From Cyclospora cayetanensis (taxonomy: Eukaryota > Apicomplexa > Conoidasida > Eucoccidiorida > Eimeriidae), in the NCBI RefSeq assembly GCF_002999335.1, contig NW_020312689.1, positions 124,001 through 188,000 on the forward strand: a DNA stretch of 64,000 nucleotides. The letters are read 5' to 3'. Shown here one piece after another: positions 11,373 to 23,542 of the stretch. Numbering within the stretch: the first letter of the stretch is position 1; every line of letters begins with the position of its first letter. Position numbers and translations under genes: made by a program. A model generated the notes under the pieces. That model saw nothing but the letters and a program-made list of their open reading frames with translations. It was not told the DNA's origin and searched no databases.

Positions 11373-12659
11373 TCACGTGGCGACTGTATCTGGCGAGGCT
11401 CGCGGCGACCCGGATCCTCCCCCGATATCCTCAGTTACACTCTTTATTGGAAATTCCACAGACGGCTTTAGCATAAGCGCCTGAAGCACCGGCAAGGCGC
11501 GTGCGTAGGAAGCAGGGAAAGTAGTGTACACAGGCAGCAGCAGCAGCAAAAAGAAACTGAGCATGCAGGCCAATGGGTAGCTCAGAGTGATAGACATGAC
11601 AAGGGGGGAAGGGTACACGACATAAACTGTAGGCCAATCCATGGGTAATAAAATGCAGCTGACAAGACAAAACAGACCGCATATGACTAATGGCGTAACA
11701 GCTAGAAACACCAATAAATTCCCAAGTTCTTGTGGACCCAAAGAACTTGCACTGGTGGTGGCTCCGTTGCGGGCTCTCGACCGCAGCTTCTGAACAAGGA
11801 AGACAAGAGGTAGGCAAAGCACATCTAACACCCTCAGAAACCACCATACAACAGCAGTGGCGGGACGCAAGCACCGCGGACCGCGCTTGACGGGGGTGGT
11901 ACTTGCGGTGGAGGTTGCCACTGCAGCGTCTGCTGCATCTGCATGGTTTCGTTCGCGTAGCCCACAGTGACATGATGTGGTTTCCCAGCGAGAAGAACGG
12001 CACGCTTCAGCCACAGCGCCTGCGTATGGCCCCAGGAAGCCGACAGTTGCAAAGAAAATGCCTAGCAGTAAGGAGGACGGAAGCGCGTCTAGAGGGGCCC
12101 CCAGTAGCTGAAAGATTGAAGTTACTACGAAAATCCATGAGCAGTAAAGCGTCCCAATTACGCGAGGGCAGATACAGTAGCCGCCCAGGGGCTCAGCTGT
12201 CAAGGACACTCCCAGGGGATCTGCAGCTGTGGTTCTTCTTGTACTGGCACACGACTCCCTTTCGCTCAAGCACCAAGCCAGTATGAGGGCTTTTGCCGCG
12301 GCGCCCCCTACCCCGCAAACAAAGGACAAGATTGCCACGTAAAGAATACTTGGCTTAGGAAGTTCAACGACGTCAGACCGGACGTCGTCTGATGCCTCCT
12401 GGAACCAAGAGGGCCGTAGCACCAGCAGCACCCCGAGGTTGCAGCACGCCACAAATGCGTCGGCAGCAGCCAGAGCTAAGTGCTCTACCACAGGAGAAGC
12501 AGTGACACACCGAGCCAATCTCCATTTCTGATTTCTCACACTGAACAGCGTCCGAGGGGGGGAGCTCCAGGAGCTGCCGCGCCTAGGGGGACTCCCGTCG
12601 CCATTGTCTGGGCTGGTGCACCTGCGACGCGTCCTCTTAGTAGCATCCTCCGCCTCCAT
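11373..12659 (-). CDS. single-exon multi-pass membrane protein, 428 aa, function unknown
   Basis: An uninterrupted frame starts at ATG 12659 (MEAEDATKRTRRRC) and ends at 11373. After a basic, Ser/Arg-rich N-terminus of about 50 residues come several hydrophobic segments long enough to span a membrane, among them ILYVAILSFVCGVGGAAAKA, IGTLYCSWIFVVTSIFQLL, LLLGIFFATVGFLGPYAGAV, LDVLCLPLVFLVQKL, LLVFLAVTPLVICGLFCLVS and YPLACMLSFFLLLLLPVY. A Ser/Thr/Ala-rich loop separates the first and second groups. The C-terminus is short and polar. I recognise no transporter signature. It could be a coccidian-specific integral membrane protein of the plasma membrane or an organelle. It carries no intron, unlike almost all its neighbours. 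Confidence 0.75.
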   Translation of the reverse strand: MEAEDATKRTRRRCTSPDNGDGSPPRRGSSWSSPPRTLFSVRNQKWRLARCVTASPVVEHLALAAADAFVACCNLGVLLVLRPSWFQEASDDVRSDVVELPKPSILYVAILSFVCGVGGAAAKALILAWCLSERESCASTRRTTAADPLGVSLTAEPLGGYCICPRVIGTLYCSWIFVVTSIFQLLGAPLDALPSSLLLGIFFATVGFLGPYAGAVAEACRSSRWETTSCHCGLRERNHADAADAAVATSTASTTPVKRGPRCLRPATAVVWWFLRVLDVLCLPLVFLVQKLRSRARNGATTSASSLGPQELGNLLVFLAVTPLVICGLFCLVSCILLPMDWPTVYVVYPSPLVMSITLSYPLACMLSFFLLLLLPVYTTFPASYARALPVLQALMLKPSVEFPIKSVTEDIGGGSGSPRASPDTVAT

Positions 12660-15565
12660 CCCTGTAGAATCCCACGGAGCGGGAAGACAAGCGGTTAGCT
12701 AGGCTTTGCAGAGGGTGCCGTGCCTGGTGGATTGCCGGCAGCCGCCCCGGCCAGAGCGCAGCTGCTGCCTGCCAGAGGGCCCTTATAGGCTTAGCAGCCG
12801 AAGAAGTGCCCAGGGAAGGCTCTAGGCTTTAGGGATGAAGCTTTTTCTCGGCTGCGCCGTGCCAGTGCAAGTCCAGGAGACACCCGGCAAGGGCCCGCTG
12901 CCGCTCGAGGACGTGACAAGCACCGGAACGCCCCAATATAGGATGAAATACATGTCACGGCTTTGCAAAAAACCGACACTAAAAACCCTTAAAAGCATGT
13001 GGTATGCCCTAATCCTGCTCGTTGATCCGCAGGACGGCTCGAGGCAGACCCGAAACAACAGCGGCGGCTCTTTAGTATTACAAAGGCACGGCCCACAAAT
13101 GATATCTCAATATTAATTACTGCGTAATGTCACGACTCTGACACATTTACAGTGCATACTAAGCAGCTGGACCGCGGGTTGTTTCGTGCGAGCCTTTGTT
13201 ACAAGACACAGCGATTGACAGGCACCTTCCCACTTCCTACATTTTATCTCTAAAATTTGAGGAGGTCTGCCTACTCAACGGATGATAGTCGCACGTGATT
13301 TTTGCAACTTTATTCGAGTGGCTTTAGCAGCTGCTGAGAAGTGGGAAGCTAGCCTGCCGTGCTAGGAGGAAAACTCACTCTGCCCTTGCTCGGCGTTCGT
13401 CCCCAGTTAGAGTTTGTGGTCCTCCCTTCTCTAAAGGAAAGTATCCTATGGCCTCAGCTGTCAGATTGCGTGTATGGAGTCCGCTTATGGCGAAGAAAAG
13501 TTTTATACGATGACTTAGACACAATCATGTGGGTGTGCTGGAGTCACACTTTTTAAGTGCGAAGCTTATAGTAGTAATAAATTGACCCCAGAAGACCACA
13601 ACATGAATTCCTCAGCTTAATACTCAAAGCACTTAGGAAGATGCCCCACAATTTAAGCCTCAAAATAATCTGAAGGCATATGCAACATCATATATGCGTA
13701 TTGCATGCCACGCAATATTAATGAGGGGCCTAATGTTTTATTATCGTCCGCCCAATCCCGATCCTTGCCCGTTCATAAACTTGCCTTGCTTTTCAATTCA
13801 CTGCTGCATGCAGTTATTTCCTTTGTCGTGACACGCGCAGACAACAAATATTGACAGTAAGCACGCCGATAAGACTTTCACATGCGAAGAACTACCGTTA
13901 GCTTCGATTCTAGTAGGAGACGGCTACTGCTAGCCATGCAAGGCCCTCCAGCTTGCTATCCAAAGACCTGCACACATTTCTGAACGCTGATTGGGTTTTG
14001 CTAGGCAAGCCAAAGAACGTTGAACCTGCATCTTTCTCTAATGTTTCGTGGTTGGCTTATAGGTGACATGCAAGAGAGCAACACAAGCACGTCGCTGCAC
14101 GCACAAACCTTCGCAACAATAAAATATCATGCACGTGTGTCATTGGGGAAAACGGGCCTGTAGAAGGGTGTTTTTAGGGCTCACAAGCAAAGCACGACCC
14201 TATACTAATCCCAAGCTGGTCAGTATGCTTTACTAGAAATCGAATTTGCATTGCGCATTTTACAAAATATCGTCTTTTGGGGAGACCAGACAAACATACT
14301 TTTCTTAAGAGTTTATAACGTGGATTCGAGTATCCTTACGGGTGGCAGAAAGCCGATCCCGCATGAAATTACGCCACAGATGTGGATTGCCTGTCTTTCA
14401 GAATTAGCTCTAAAGATACGCACACCTAGAAGAACATGCGTGAGGCACAAAAAAACCTGGCTTAGATTAGAGTCAATGAATTCTTTTTCCTGCTCTGCTA
14501 AGCTCTGACAGGCTTCAGCAAACGAGGCTTTGTGCGAGAGGATCCAGCCCTTGAATGCGACATAAACAGCATTCAGAGCGATGATTGAGTGTTCCACCGT
14601 GTACGAAGACCTTACTGACATCAACGATGCGGCTGCATATGCACAACCCCCTTGGAATTTCTGTGTACTTTTTGTAACAGAAAACTTCGATGTGTGTGTA
14701 TGTGTATGTAATAGATGCAAGGACACCAAAGCTGTGCATAGGGTGCAGCCAGAAAATAGGGGCTGGCAAAATGTGAGGCAAGAGAGAGCCACGAGTACCG
14801 CCCTCGACCCTCCCGCTATCCAGTTCTGACAACCCGAAACAATGGATGTCATGCCAGGAAAGGCATTAACTGCGCGGCCTCCCTCATACCCCTGCAAAGC
14901 CGTTACATGAACACATTGGGTTTGGCATTCTCACCAGCGAATCTCCCTAGATGAAGGTGCTGTTTTCCGCTGGCTTGCGTTGGCTACCACCCCTAGCTGC
15001 TTAGTTATAAACGATGCACAATCGAATTATCCTGTGAAGACCACCCAGGGAGCACTTTCGAAAATCTAGAGAGCGCAGCACGGAGTTAATGAGGAGCGCT
15101 TCAAGTCCCTGATTTCCGGCGGCTTACGGCGCGATGCTGGGGCCCTAAGTGTTTGGCCACTGAAATTTCTGCATGTATCGTTAAGTCTCTACGCTACAAA
15201 CTAAAGCATCCACAATTCAGAAGGCCTAAAATTGTGCCTCTTAAGCGTTAAAACGACAATTGAGTGTACAAAAACAACCGTTTGAAAAATGGAGAACCCT
15301 GAGGAAACGGCAAACGATCTGAGGGCCTTTCCGCTAGCCCGTCGATTGCCTTCCTGCGGAGGATCCTGACTAATCAGGCTCCTGACATTCGTGCTGCTCC
15401 ACGAGAAGCGCCTCAGGTGCTTCTTCCGGGCACAACTGAGTTACATGAAGACGGGTATGAGAAGGACTCAGCTGCATCACGAGACAGCTGGCTAACTGGT
15501 GTTTCTACGATACTGTCCCAACGATACACAGAGGAAAAAATCATCGGAACGCTCCAATCCACGTG
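12660..15565. other. intergenic, 2.9 kb, no supported gene
   Basis: This region lies upstream of the membrane protein gene and downstream of the ApiAP2 gene, both on the minus strand. The longest frame (minus, 14313-14897) contains a plausible-looking segment but no recognisable domain or flanking exons, so it is not called. A TG-rich microsatellite of about 15 bases occurs near 14692. The region should include the 5' regulatory sequence of the membrane protein and the 3' untranslated region of the ApiAP2 gene. Confidence 0.5.
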
Positions 15566-18500
15566 CTACTGCATGAACTTGCAGCCTTCAGAGGCCCCCT
15601 GCAGCAAGCACGCAGGGGCCCTCCCCGACAGGGGTGTGAGGGCTTTCTCCTCATCCTCTCGGGGTCTAACAACAACCCACGGGAGAAATTCCGGCCTGGC
15701 CCGAGTAACACCTTCATTCTGGGCCCTAGCCAGAGGCCCCTGGTCGAAGGGTGCGGTCCCTTCGGAGGCCTCTCTAGTCTTTGCATCTTTTGGCTTGCGG
15801 AGAGCAAGGGGGCTGTCGAACGTCCAGGGGTTGACTTGAGGATTCAGCCTGTGGAGCCTTCCCGCCCCTTCCGTGCGTCCCTGCTCAACCAGATGGATGC
15901 TGCTGGCCTCCATTGAAGGAAAGGGTGGGGAGGAGTCGCCCCGCATTTGCTGGGAGGCAGGCGGACAGCCCCCAACAGTGCCTCCGAAAATGCAAGGATA
16001 CCCTGCGACAGACAGCAGCTCCTCCCCGAGGGAGGTCTCTAAATGCCCTGTCTGTTGATCTACGAATGGTCTAAATTGCAGAAAGCATTCGGGCCCTTTC
16101 GGCGTTCCATCTGCAGAGTGAAAAGCACCCATGTGCATTGAGTTCCCCCCCGATACTCCCGAAGGAGCGTACTGCATAGGACCTAGACCAGTCCCTGAGT
16201 GCGTGCCTTGGGAGTGTGCGACAACTCCCCCGTTGAACGCATCCAAGGGCGCCGCCGCTTGCAGATCCCGACTGAGGGGCTGAGGCATCAGAGGGGTTCC
16301 TTCGGCTTGGAGGGAGCCGCAAGAAGCAGCAGCGGAACCCATGTCCTCTGCGTGGACGTTCCCCGGATGGCAGCAAAAGTAGCTCTGAGGGTAGGTGGCC
16401 ATTGCGGATTTGGGGGGGCCTCCTCCACCCTCGCCTGTGCTGCTGCAGAATCCCAAAGGCAGCGCCTCGTCGGCAGTGGTCGTGACAGCCGAGAAGAAAC
16501 CAGTGCTGCTTTCCGGAGGGAAGGCCGACTTCTCCCTGGGGGAAGATCTTTGACACATGGGACTGTCGGCAGTGGTGAAGACGCCTCTGCACGGCAGCAG
16601 TGGCAGACGCAACTCTGAGGGTCGCCCCATGGCGGTTCCCAGCCCAGCCTCGCCTGAATCTTGGGGAGGACACCACACGGATACAGCTTCTCCCTCGCAC
16701 CCAAGGGGGGGAGGGGGGCCGCTGCTGCAGGCTTCCTCAGCCGCGAACTCGGTTGGCATCGCCTCTGGGGAGCCTCTCTGAGGCCAAGGAGGAGGTGGCA
16801 CTCCCTTACACGTCGGAGGCGAATAGGGAGGCCCCTGGAGAGCAGGAGGGAGGCCCTTAGAGAGCTTGCCACCCCCCTGTTGCAGAGGGGCTCTCTGGTT
16901 GAAGTAAGCGCGAGAGGCAGTTCCAGCGGAACCTTGCCATTCATCCGCCATGACAGGAACCAGTCCCCTGGAGGCCTCATTTGTGGCACTAGGACGGGGA
17001 CCCTTGGTAGATGCGGGGGCTCTCCTGCGACTGGCTGCTGCTGCTGGAGACTTGGGGCGATAATGCGAATCGGACTTCAACGATGACGCGCTTGGCTCCT
17101 TTTTGCATGCCCACTTATTGGGGGCAATGCTGCGTACTATCCATGCTGAGAGACAGGCGGCACAGCGCAAGAAGAAGTTGGGCATTTCAACGCTGACGAC
17201 TTTCCTGGGGAGCCGTCTGGGGCCATTCTGACGGGCAATTCTATCAATTATTGATGTAGACACATATGCCTACGCGGATAAGCAACACGGGGGTTCGTGG
17301 ACTGCTTCTCCCGGCTGGCTTACCCGGCTCATCCTCTGAGAGACCCTCTCCATCGCTGTCGTGGAGGTGGCGGCCCTTGTCAATGACTTGCCTCAGAAAG
17401 GACCTGGCCAGCTCGAACTGCAGCTTCATGTCTTTCTCGTCCTGTGGGGTACACCACAGCAACACAGCGCAACCAGAAGAAGGGTGCATTAGGAACGTTC
17501 GTGAAGGAGCTGTCGGGTCGAGCGTCCACGCGCCCCTGCACACCCGGTGCTGACCTCGGCAGCAAGAGCATGCATCCACAGCCACCAGCAGCACAGCTCT
17601 AGGCAGCCTGCGAAAGCTCGTCATTTCGGTTCCCCTAGGAAAGCGCCGCTACGTCCTCCGTGGGGCGATCGTTAGCCTTACCCCAGGGCAGTAGGGAAAG
17701 AGCTTCATGGCCTCTTCTTGATCCCCTCGGTATTTAACCTTCCACAAGCCTTGCTGGAAGTAGATTCCGCGCACCCCGCTGAAGGGCTTCTTGCCGACGT
17801 TGAAGCGCTTGGCGCGACCCCCTTTAGGACGGCTAATCTTCTTGAGCTGCTCCAGCTCTTCAAACCAAGGACTAGCTGACGGACCGCTGCTGGACTCTGC
17901 ATCTCCGCCGCCCTTGGCACGAGAACCTACGGCTTTCCCCTGAGAAGAGTCCTCTGCATGCGCCCCCAAAAGGTCCCCAGCTCCGTGCACCGAGGAAGCC
18001 TCCGCCTGACACACTTCCGGCAAGTCGGAGGCTCCGCAATACGACGTGTTACTGCCCCCGAAAGAACTGGCTGCACCCCCCTCCCCGCCGTTGGCAAACG
18101 AGAAATAAGGCGACACCAGGTGCTGGGAGGCGTCTCCCCCGCCTGTAAGAGCTCCCTGAGAGCGTCCTCCGTTGCCAGAAGGAGGGAGAACCTCTGCAGT
18201 ATGCATTCTTCGAGGGTCCATGCCACAGGGATCCCCAGCAGCATCCCTCAGCCCCCCCCTCGACGCCTGGCCTTTCTTCGTGAATGCGCTACCCTGCGCA
18301 GTGGTGCTGCCCTTGCGCACCTTCGTGATAGCCTCCCCCGCGTTGGAAGCCTCTTTCCGCTTCTTGCAAATCCCAATAAGGGTATACCGCTGGTCGAGAG
18401 GGGTCTTGACACGTGGCAAGGCGCAGCGCTCATCTCCATGCGCTGAATCGCTCACGCTTGCTGCCGCGTTCGAGCCGCCACTAACTCCCCCACCGACTTG

Positions 18501-20387
18501 CTGCTCGGCGGCTATGGGCGGACTCCTACCCCTCGACACAGAAGGCTGCACCTGAGCATCTCCAGTGCTGGGACAGGCAGAATCTGCAGGGGCCCCTGGG
18601 GTCGCCACATACTCCCCCCCCATGTACGGCAACCCAGTAGGTACCTGGGGAGGCAACGGTTCCTTCATAAGCGAAGCCAAAGAAGTGCAGGTTTCCTCGT
18701 CTGTAGGCAGGCGACTCGTTCTAAGAACGAATTTGCGAGCCCATTCGCACATGAGCCGCGCCCTCTCGTATCCGTAGAGCTGCAAACACACACAAGTGAC
18801 AGCACGCTAACGATTCTAGAGGTCCCTCACAGCGCAGACGCAGCACTCTGGAGAAGCCAATGCACACACCGGGAGCACCAAAGGCAACTCCCTTCCACAG
18901 CGGAAAACTAGTCAGACGCCACACACTTCCATGCATGTATATATGCACGGGTTTACCAACGTTCGCAGTGGACTGGGGGTCCCTGCGCAAGAAGGGGCCC
19001 CTTGCCAGGGAGCAACAATGATTGCATGGCGTACCCTACAAGAGAAGGACTTTTGCTTTTTTGTGCCTTCAATCAGCAGCTCTGCCCTCCATGCTTCCTT
19101 CTTCCTATGAAAGTACATCTTGGCCATCACCTCAGAGGGTCTAACAGCGCGCGGGCGGTGCCCTGTCTTCGGAGCACTGCTCTCTCCTTCTCCTGCCTCA
19201 GGAAGGCTCCCTAATGGCTTTTGCGATCCCCCAGTGGAGGCTCCCGCTGCCGTCTGTCCATTCCCCACACGAACACTAGGGCTGCTACTAGGGGGCTCCT
19301 TAGGCGTTCCTTCCCCCCACGCGGCTGCCTGCGCGTTCGCTCCCTTCCCTCTGGGCTTTATTTGAGCCTTATCTGGCGAGTGCTGCTTGAAGAATTTCGC
19401 CGGTCTGGTGGCTGCGCATGCTACGGCCCCACTGCCCCCGGCACCGGTAGCACTCTCTGCTCCAGTGTCTCCGCATCTTGAGACTCCGCTGTTTTTGCAA
19501 GGCTTCGAACCTTTCCCTTCCGGCTTTACAGACCCTCCGCAATGGGGTGCTGTGGAAAGGTACATGGCAGGGGCCTCTAGGGGTTGCTGCTGCTGGAGTG
19601 GGAACCACGAGCCACCTCCCGAAGGGGCCTCTGGATTCCCACTAAGTCCTGTCGGATGCCCCTGAGGGGCCCCCATGCACATGCCAAAGAAGGAAGCCGT
19701 AGCAGCCGTTGTGTGAGGCCCTTGCAAAGCCTCCTGCTGGGGGTTCCCCGCCTGCCAAGCTGCAAGGGATGGGTGGGCCCCCATGGTGGCTTCGCCAAAA
19801 GGCAGAGTCGGCATCGGGGGGGCCCCATAGGGCGAAGGCCTCTGCGAGGGCAGCATGCAGGCACTTGCGTAGTTGAAGGCGCTTGAGCCATCGCCTGCAT
19901 ATTCCAGGGATGGCTGCCATTGAGGGCCCTCATTCATCCCCATGGAGAGGGTGTCGCCGAGTGCCCCCTGCTGAAGGGACTGCGGCCGCTGTTGCAGCTG
20001 CGGCTGTTGAAGCACTGGCTGGCTGTCATAGTACAGCTGCTGTTGCATATCTTGCTGCGGCAGTACCAGCCAGGGCTGCGCAGAGGCCCCATCAGTGCCC
20101 TCGCCTTGCAAGCTTACACCGCCGATGGGCACCGTAGGGGCGAAGGCAGGCTGTTCCAGCACCTTCGAAGCGGAGGCAGGGAAGTTTTCAAGGCCGATTG
20201 TGTGGAAAACGGGGGTACTGGCAGGCGGGACGGGGGCCCCCGTGCCCCCAAAGGAAACGGCAGGCGGCTGGAGGGGCCCCGGAGGAGAGGCTGCTTGGGG
20301 GGGGCCCATCCCTCTGCTGTCTGCACCCTGCAGGCCCATGGACCAGGGGGCCTCGTCAGAGAGAGGGGGCCCTACCGCAGCTGCCAT
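15566..20387 (-). CDS. ApiAP2-family transcription factor with two AP2 domains, about 1,382 aa
   Basis: Four exons: 20387-19035, 18779-17682, 17441-17324 and 17145-15566, with introns of 255, 240 and 178 bases. Junctions are phase 0, 0 and 1, and the total divides exactly by three. AP2 domain 1 (about residues 413-480) reads AKMYFHRKKEAWRAELL, then KSFSCR, and continues after intron 1 with LYGYERARLMCEWARKF. AP2 domain 2 (about 782-842) reads SGVRGIYFQQGLWKVKYRG, then after intron 2 MKLQFELARSFLRQVI. Both have the three-strand plus helix pattern of the plant-like AP2 domains that serve as the main DNA-binding regulators of Apicomplexa. The remainder is Gly/Ser/Pro/Gln-rich and probably disordered. 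The start is the first ATG (MAAAVGPPLSDEAPWS). The stop is TAG at 15566-15568. It is likely nuclear. Its target sites and life stage cannot be told from the sequence. Confidence 0.9.
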
Positions 20388-21850
20388 GCGTCGGAGTTAT
20401 ATTCCACTGCAGTGTCTGTCCGGAACCCCCAAGGAGAGTGGCTGGCATAGATATTGGCTACGCTCGGAGAGACAGCTCTACCATGGAACCCGCAAGTGAT
20501 CCTTTAAACTATAACAAACGTGAACCAAGAGCGGGGTGCCCTGTTAGAGCACAACGATGATGCGAAAATGCGCAGGAGAGCGCCTAGGACACCGGCAAAG
20601 TCTGATGGGGTCCCGAGAAGCTGTATTGCGGGACCCCCCGGCTCCCTCTCTGCCTAAAACATTTAAACCCTGCGGGAAAGCAATGCAAAATCAGCCAGAA
20701 ACACAGAGAAATGCGCTGAGCGCGGGGTCTGGCTAGCCAAGACAGGGCTCTGGGGGCGCAGCCGACACCGGCCCAGGGATGAGACGGGGAAAGGGAAGCA
20801 CGTGTATGCCTCGTTCTGGGGTGTTTCGCGGTAGAAATGGATACAAAGGGAAATTAAAAAGGAATTTACCGCCCCAAAGCACACAGAACGCATCAAGGAA
20901 GCGCGCCCATCAGATGGCGGGTGGAGAGGGTGTTGCCGCCGCAGAGAGAGCCTCAGCGTGGGACACCCGCGAGGTCCCGCTCTGGTAGAATGCCCCGCTG
21001 TAGTTATGTGGGGAGGTGCGCGATTACAAGCTCTTAAAACCTGAATAATACGTGGAGGCTGGCTAATAACAAAGAAATACCTAGCCATAACTGTCCCACA
21101 CTCGCATAAACACCCCAGGTACGACGGCCAGGGGGCCCTCAGTGGTTGCCCATGCTGCTGGTTTGCAGCGAAGAAGCGATAGCCGCTACTAAATCACACT
21201 GGAAGAGCTTAAATTTCAGGTAAGTATATTTTAAGAGAAAGGAGAGCCAGAAAACAGCCGGAAAGTACCACAGCCCCCGGCTATGGTCCACTTCCTCTGT
21301 TTCCTGTCAGTGACACGACCACTGCAATGCATGTACTGTTAATGCGTTGCATACGGCGCTCCAAGATACGCTCTAGTTGGCAGAAGAATATAATGGTGTT
21401 TAAGCTAACGTATTCTCTCCACGAAGCTGTGCACGGCGTAAGCCAGAAATAAGGTTGCGTTGAATCCTCCTATCATATCCGAAAAGGTTTGTGCTAAGCT
21501 TTACACACGAGGAACCAATACATGGGACGAGTCATTGTTCGTCTAGCCGATAACACGTGAAAACTACCTCTTATGTGCAGATAAATAAAAGCAAACACAC
21601 ATGTAGCACCCTGTTTTCCACGCGCTTTTTTGCGCATAATAAGGCAGATGCTGTAACGCTGCATCAGGTCTTCGAGGGGAAAGAGTTACCTCCAGCCTCA
21701 ACACAAACTTAGTAAAAGGCCTTTGGGGGCATTTAATGAGAGTTGCCTGTTGCTGTGCGCGTGTCCCTCATACTCGGGGAAATACGAGAGGAGAGAAAGA
21801 GTGTCAAGCCCTCAGCTACAAATAAACCCTTTCTACCAAACTAGTCATTT
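20388..21850. other. 5' region of the ApiAP2 gene, no coding feature
   Basis: About 1.5 kb upstream of the ApiAP2 start codon and before the first retroelement. No convincing coding exon. It is the presumed promoter and 5' untranslated region of the minus-strand ApiAP2 gene. No specific regulatory motif could be assigned by eye. Confidence 0.45.
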
Positions 21851-21894
21851 TTAGATCAAAAATCATAAAGGAGCTGAATCATTGGTTTTTCTAT

Positions 21895-22170
21895 TCTTAT
21901 ATCTTATTATTGCAGAGTCATTCTAGCTCGATGCAAGGAGATGAAATGTTGTATACGTCTGCGCTAGATGCAATGCGCAACTAGCTGTAAATACCCTAAA
22001 TGCTTAAAAGATGTAGCTACACAACCCTATAAGGCCCCTTCCGCTGTTTTCGGGTACTCCGAGGAAAACGATCACGGAAAGGAGGGAATTGTTTCGAAAG
22101 GCGCTCACAAACTGCCTCTTAAGTTTGTGGTAAGCTTCAACCTAAGAGTCTCCATGCAAAGATTTTGAAT
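21895..22170 (+). repeat. 5' LTR-like repeat of element A (approximate)
   Basis: The block around 21960-22025 (AACTAGCTGTAAATACCCTA followed by AAATGCTTAAAAGATGTAG) matches the block at 25650-25705, and the minus strand near 34530-34600 and 33060-33125. This puts a shared repeat at both ends of both elements. Divergence is high, so exact LTR termini could not be set. Confidence 0.6.
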
Positions 22171-22560
22171 TGAAGGTTGTGCTTAGCATTATTGCATGGC
22201 TCGCTGCAGCTGCTCCCCGCTCATATAATAGCTGCAAATGGAACTAAATTTCACGTGCCCCTACAGCAATTTTGGCTTCGGTCAAGTCATCCGGCAATCC
22301 AATACTTTTAGTTTCTTTGGAAGCAGGCTGGAAAAGTCGCCGGAGGTGGAGGTTGCTGGTAGCACAACGCCCATCGAGGCAGCAGACGCCGTCTTGCAAG
22401 ATATTGTGAACGCAGTAGGCTCAAAGCTGCTAAAAGACATAATTCTCAGAATATAGACTGTTCTGGATGCATCGATGAGGCTATCCCGACCAGAAAAGTA
22501 CTATGGCCCTTGGTCAGCCAGTACTCAACGGTCACAGCACCTACTTAGAGATGCACGTAG

Positions 22561-22845
22561 TTGTCTACCCCGCCAGATGAAGTTAAAAACAATCCCCTCG
22601 TGGCATCTTTATTAAAAGGAACATCTTTTCAGTGGTTGCTCTGTTCATGCACTGGAAGCCGTCTGCGTGCAGGAATTCCAGCAGTTCGAGCCTCATTAGA
22701 TTTCCTGACTTGTCAGTTTGTGCAAACATCAGCTCAAAAGCTTTTAGGGGATTGAGAAAACTGAAGCAGGGGAGTCTACCCATAGATCGCTATGCCGAGA
22801 AATGTGGAACTTTGGCTCGCAAATGCCACAATGTAGACTATTAGC
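22561..22845 (+). pseudogene. gag (capsid-like) relic of element A
   Basis: A frame at about 22632-22844 reads WKPSACRNSSSS, FPDLSVCANISSKAF, then LRKLKQGSLPIDRYAEK. This resembles the capsid region of Ty3/Gypsy Gag, where a short LxxLKQG-type segment precedes a YxxxF helix. It ends in a stop after the NVDY segment and has no intact nucleocapsid zinc knuckle downstream. Confidence 0.6.
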
Positions 22846-23014
22846 TACCTTCTTAGTGGTATATCTTAGGTATTATCAAACCAGTCAGGTGGTCGGAGGA
22901 CCGGCAGAAGCTCAGCATTTACACAAACAACCGGTGGGACGTCCATAACTGGTGGGCGAAGTGACGACTCATGAGTGATTAAGCACAAATCTATCATGTT
23001 TCTCTGGTAGCAAA

Positions 23015-23330
23015 GTGCTATCTCGGGATTTACAACCAATGGATGTTGGGGCTGTCATTCGGCCATTTGCCTATTCACTCTTTAGCGCTCTCCCTGGATT
23101 TATGCTTGTTGACGGACGTAGGACGCAAATCTTAGCACGGCTACAAATTTTCAATATTCCTTTAATTGGAATTGGGCCCTTTCAGCATGGTACATCTCTC
23201 CATTGTTGGCCACACCATGATGTAAGCCTAGGTATGCCATGGGCGATCCGATGGATGGTGAGTATACAGACACAGCTAAGGGTTGTAAAGGTCAGTGTGC
23301 TGGAAGGCGCTAGGAAGAAGCGATTCTCCG
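23015..23330 (+). pseudogene. aspartic protease-like relic of element A
   Basis: The frame contains LARLQIFNIPLIGIGPF and then HHDVSLGMPW, the typical D-x-x-L-G-M-x-W context at the end of the Ty3/Gypsy protease domain. The catalytic D-S/T-G motif is not readable in the same frame, so the domain is broken. Confidence 0.6.
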
Positions 23331-23542
23331 CTTCTTCAACAAAGCTCATTATCATCTATGGTGTACAAAAAAGAGCCAGTGTACCTCAACAAAATCAGGT
23401 CAAGTCTTCATGCACGCGACTTAAAAGTGCAGGAAGAGGAGCCGATCTGAAGCACAGATTCCGTCTTACTGGCTCTGCACCTGGTTCTTTATAAGGAAGC
23501 TTATTCGATATTTTAGCCGAGAAGCAGAAGGAATGGACAAAT

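Noticed and set aside
14313..14897. 194-codon minus-strand frame
   Set aside because: No recognisable domain and no flanking exon; a CA-repeat segment lies within it.
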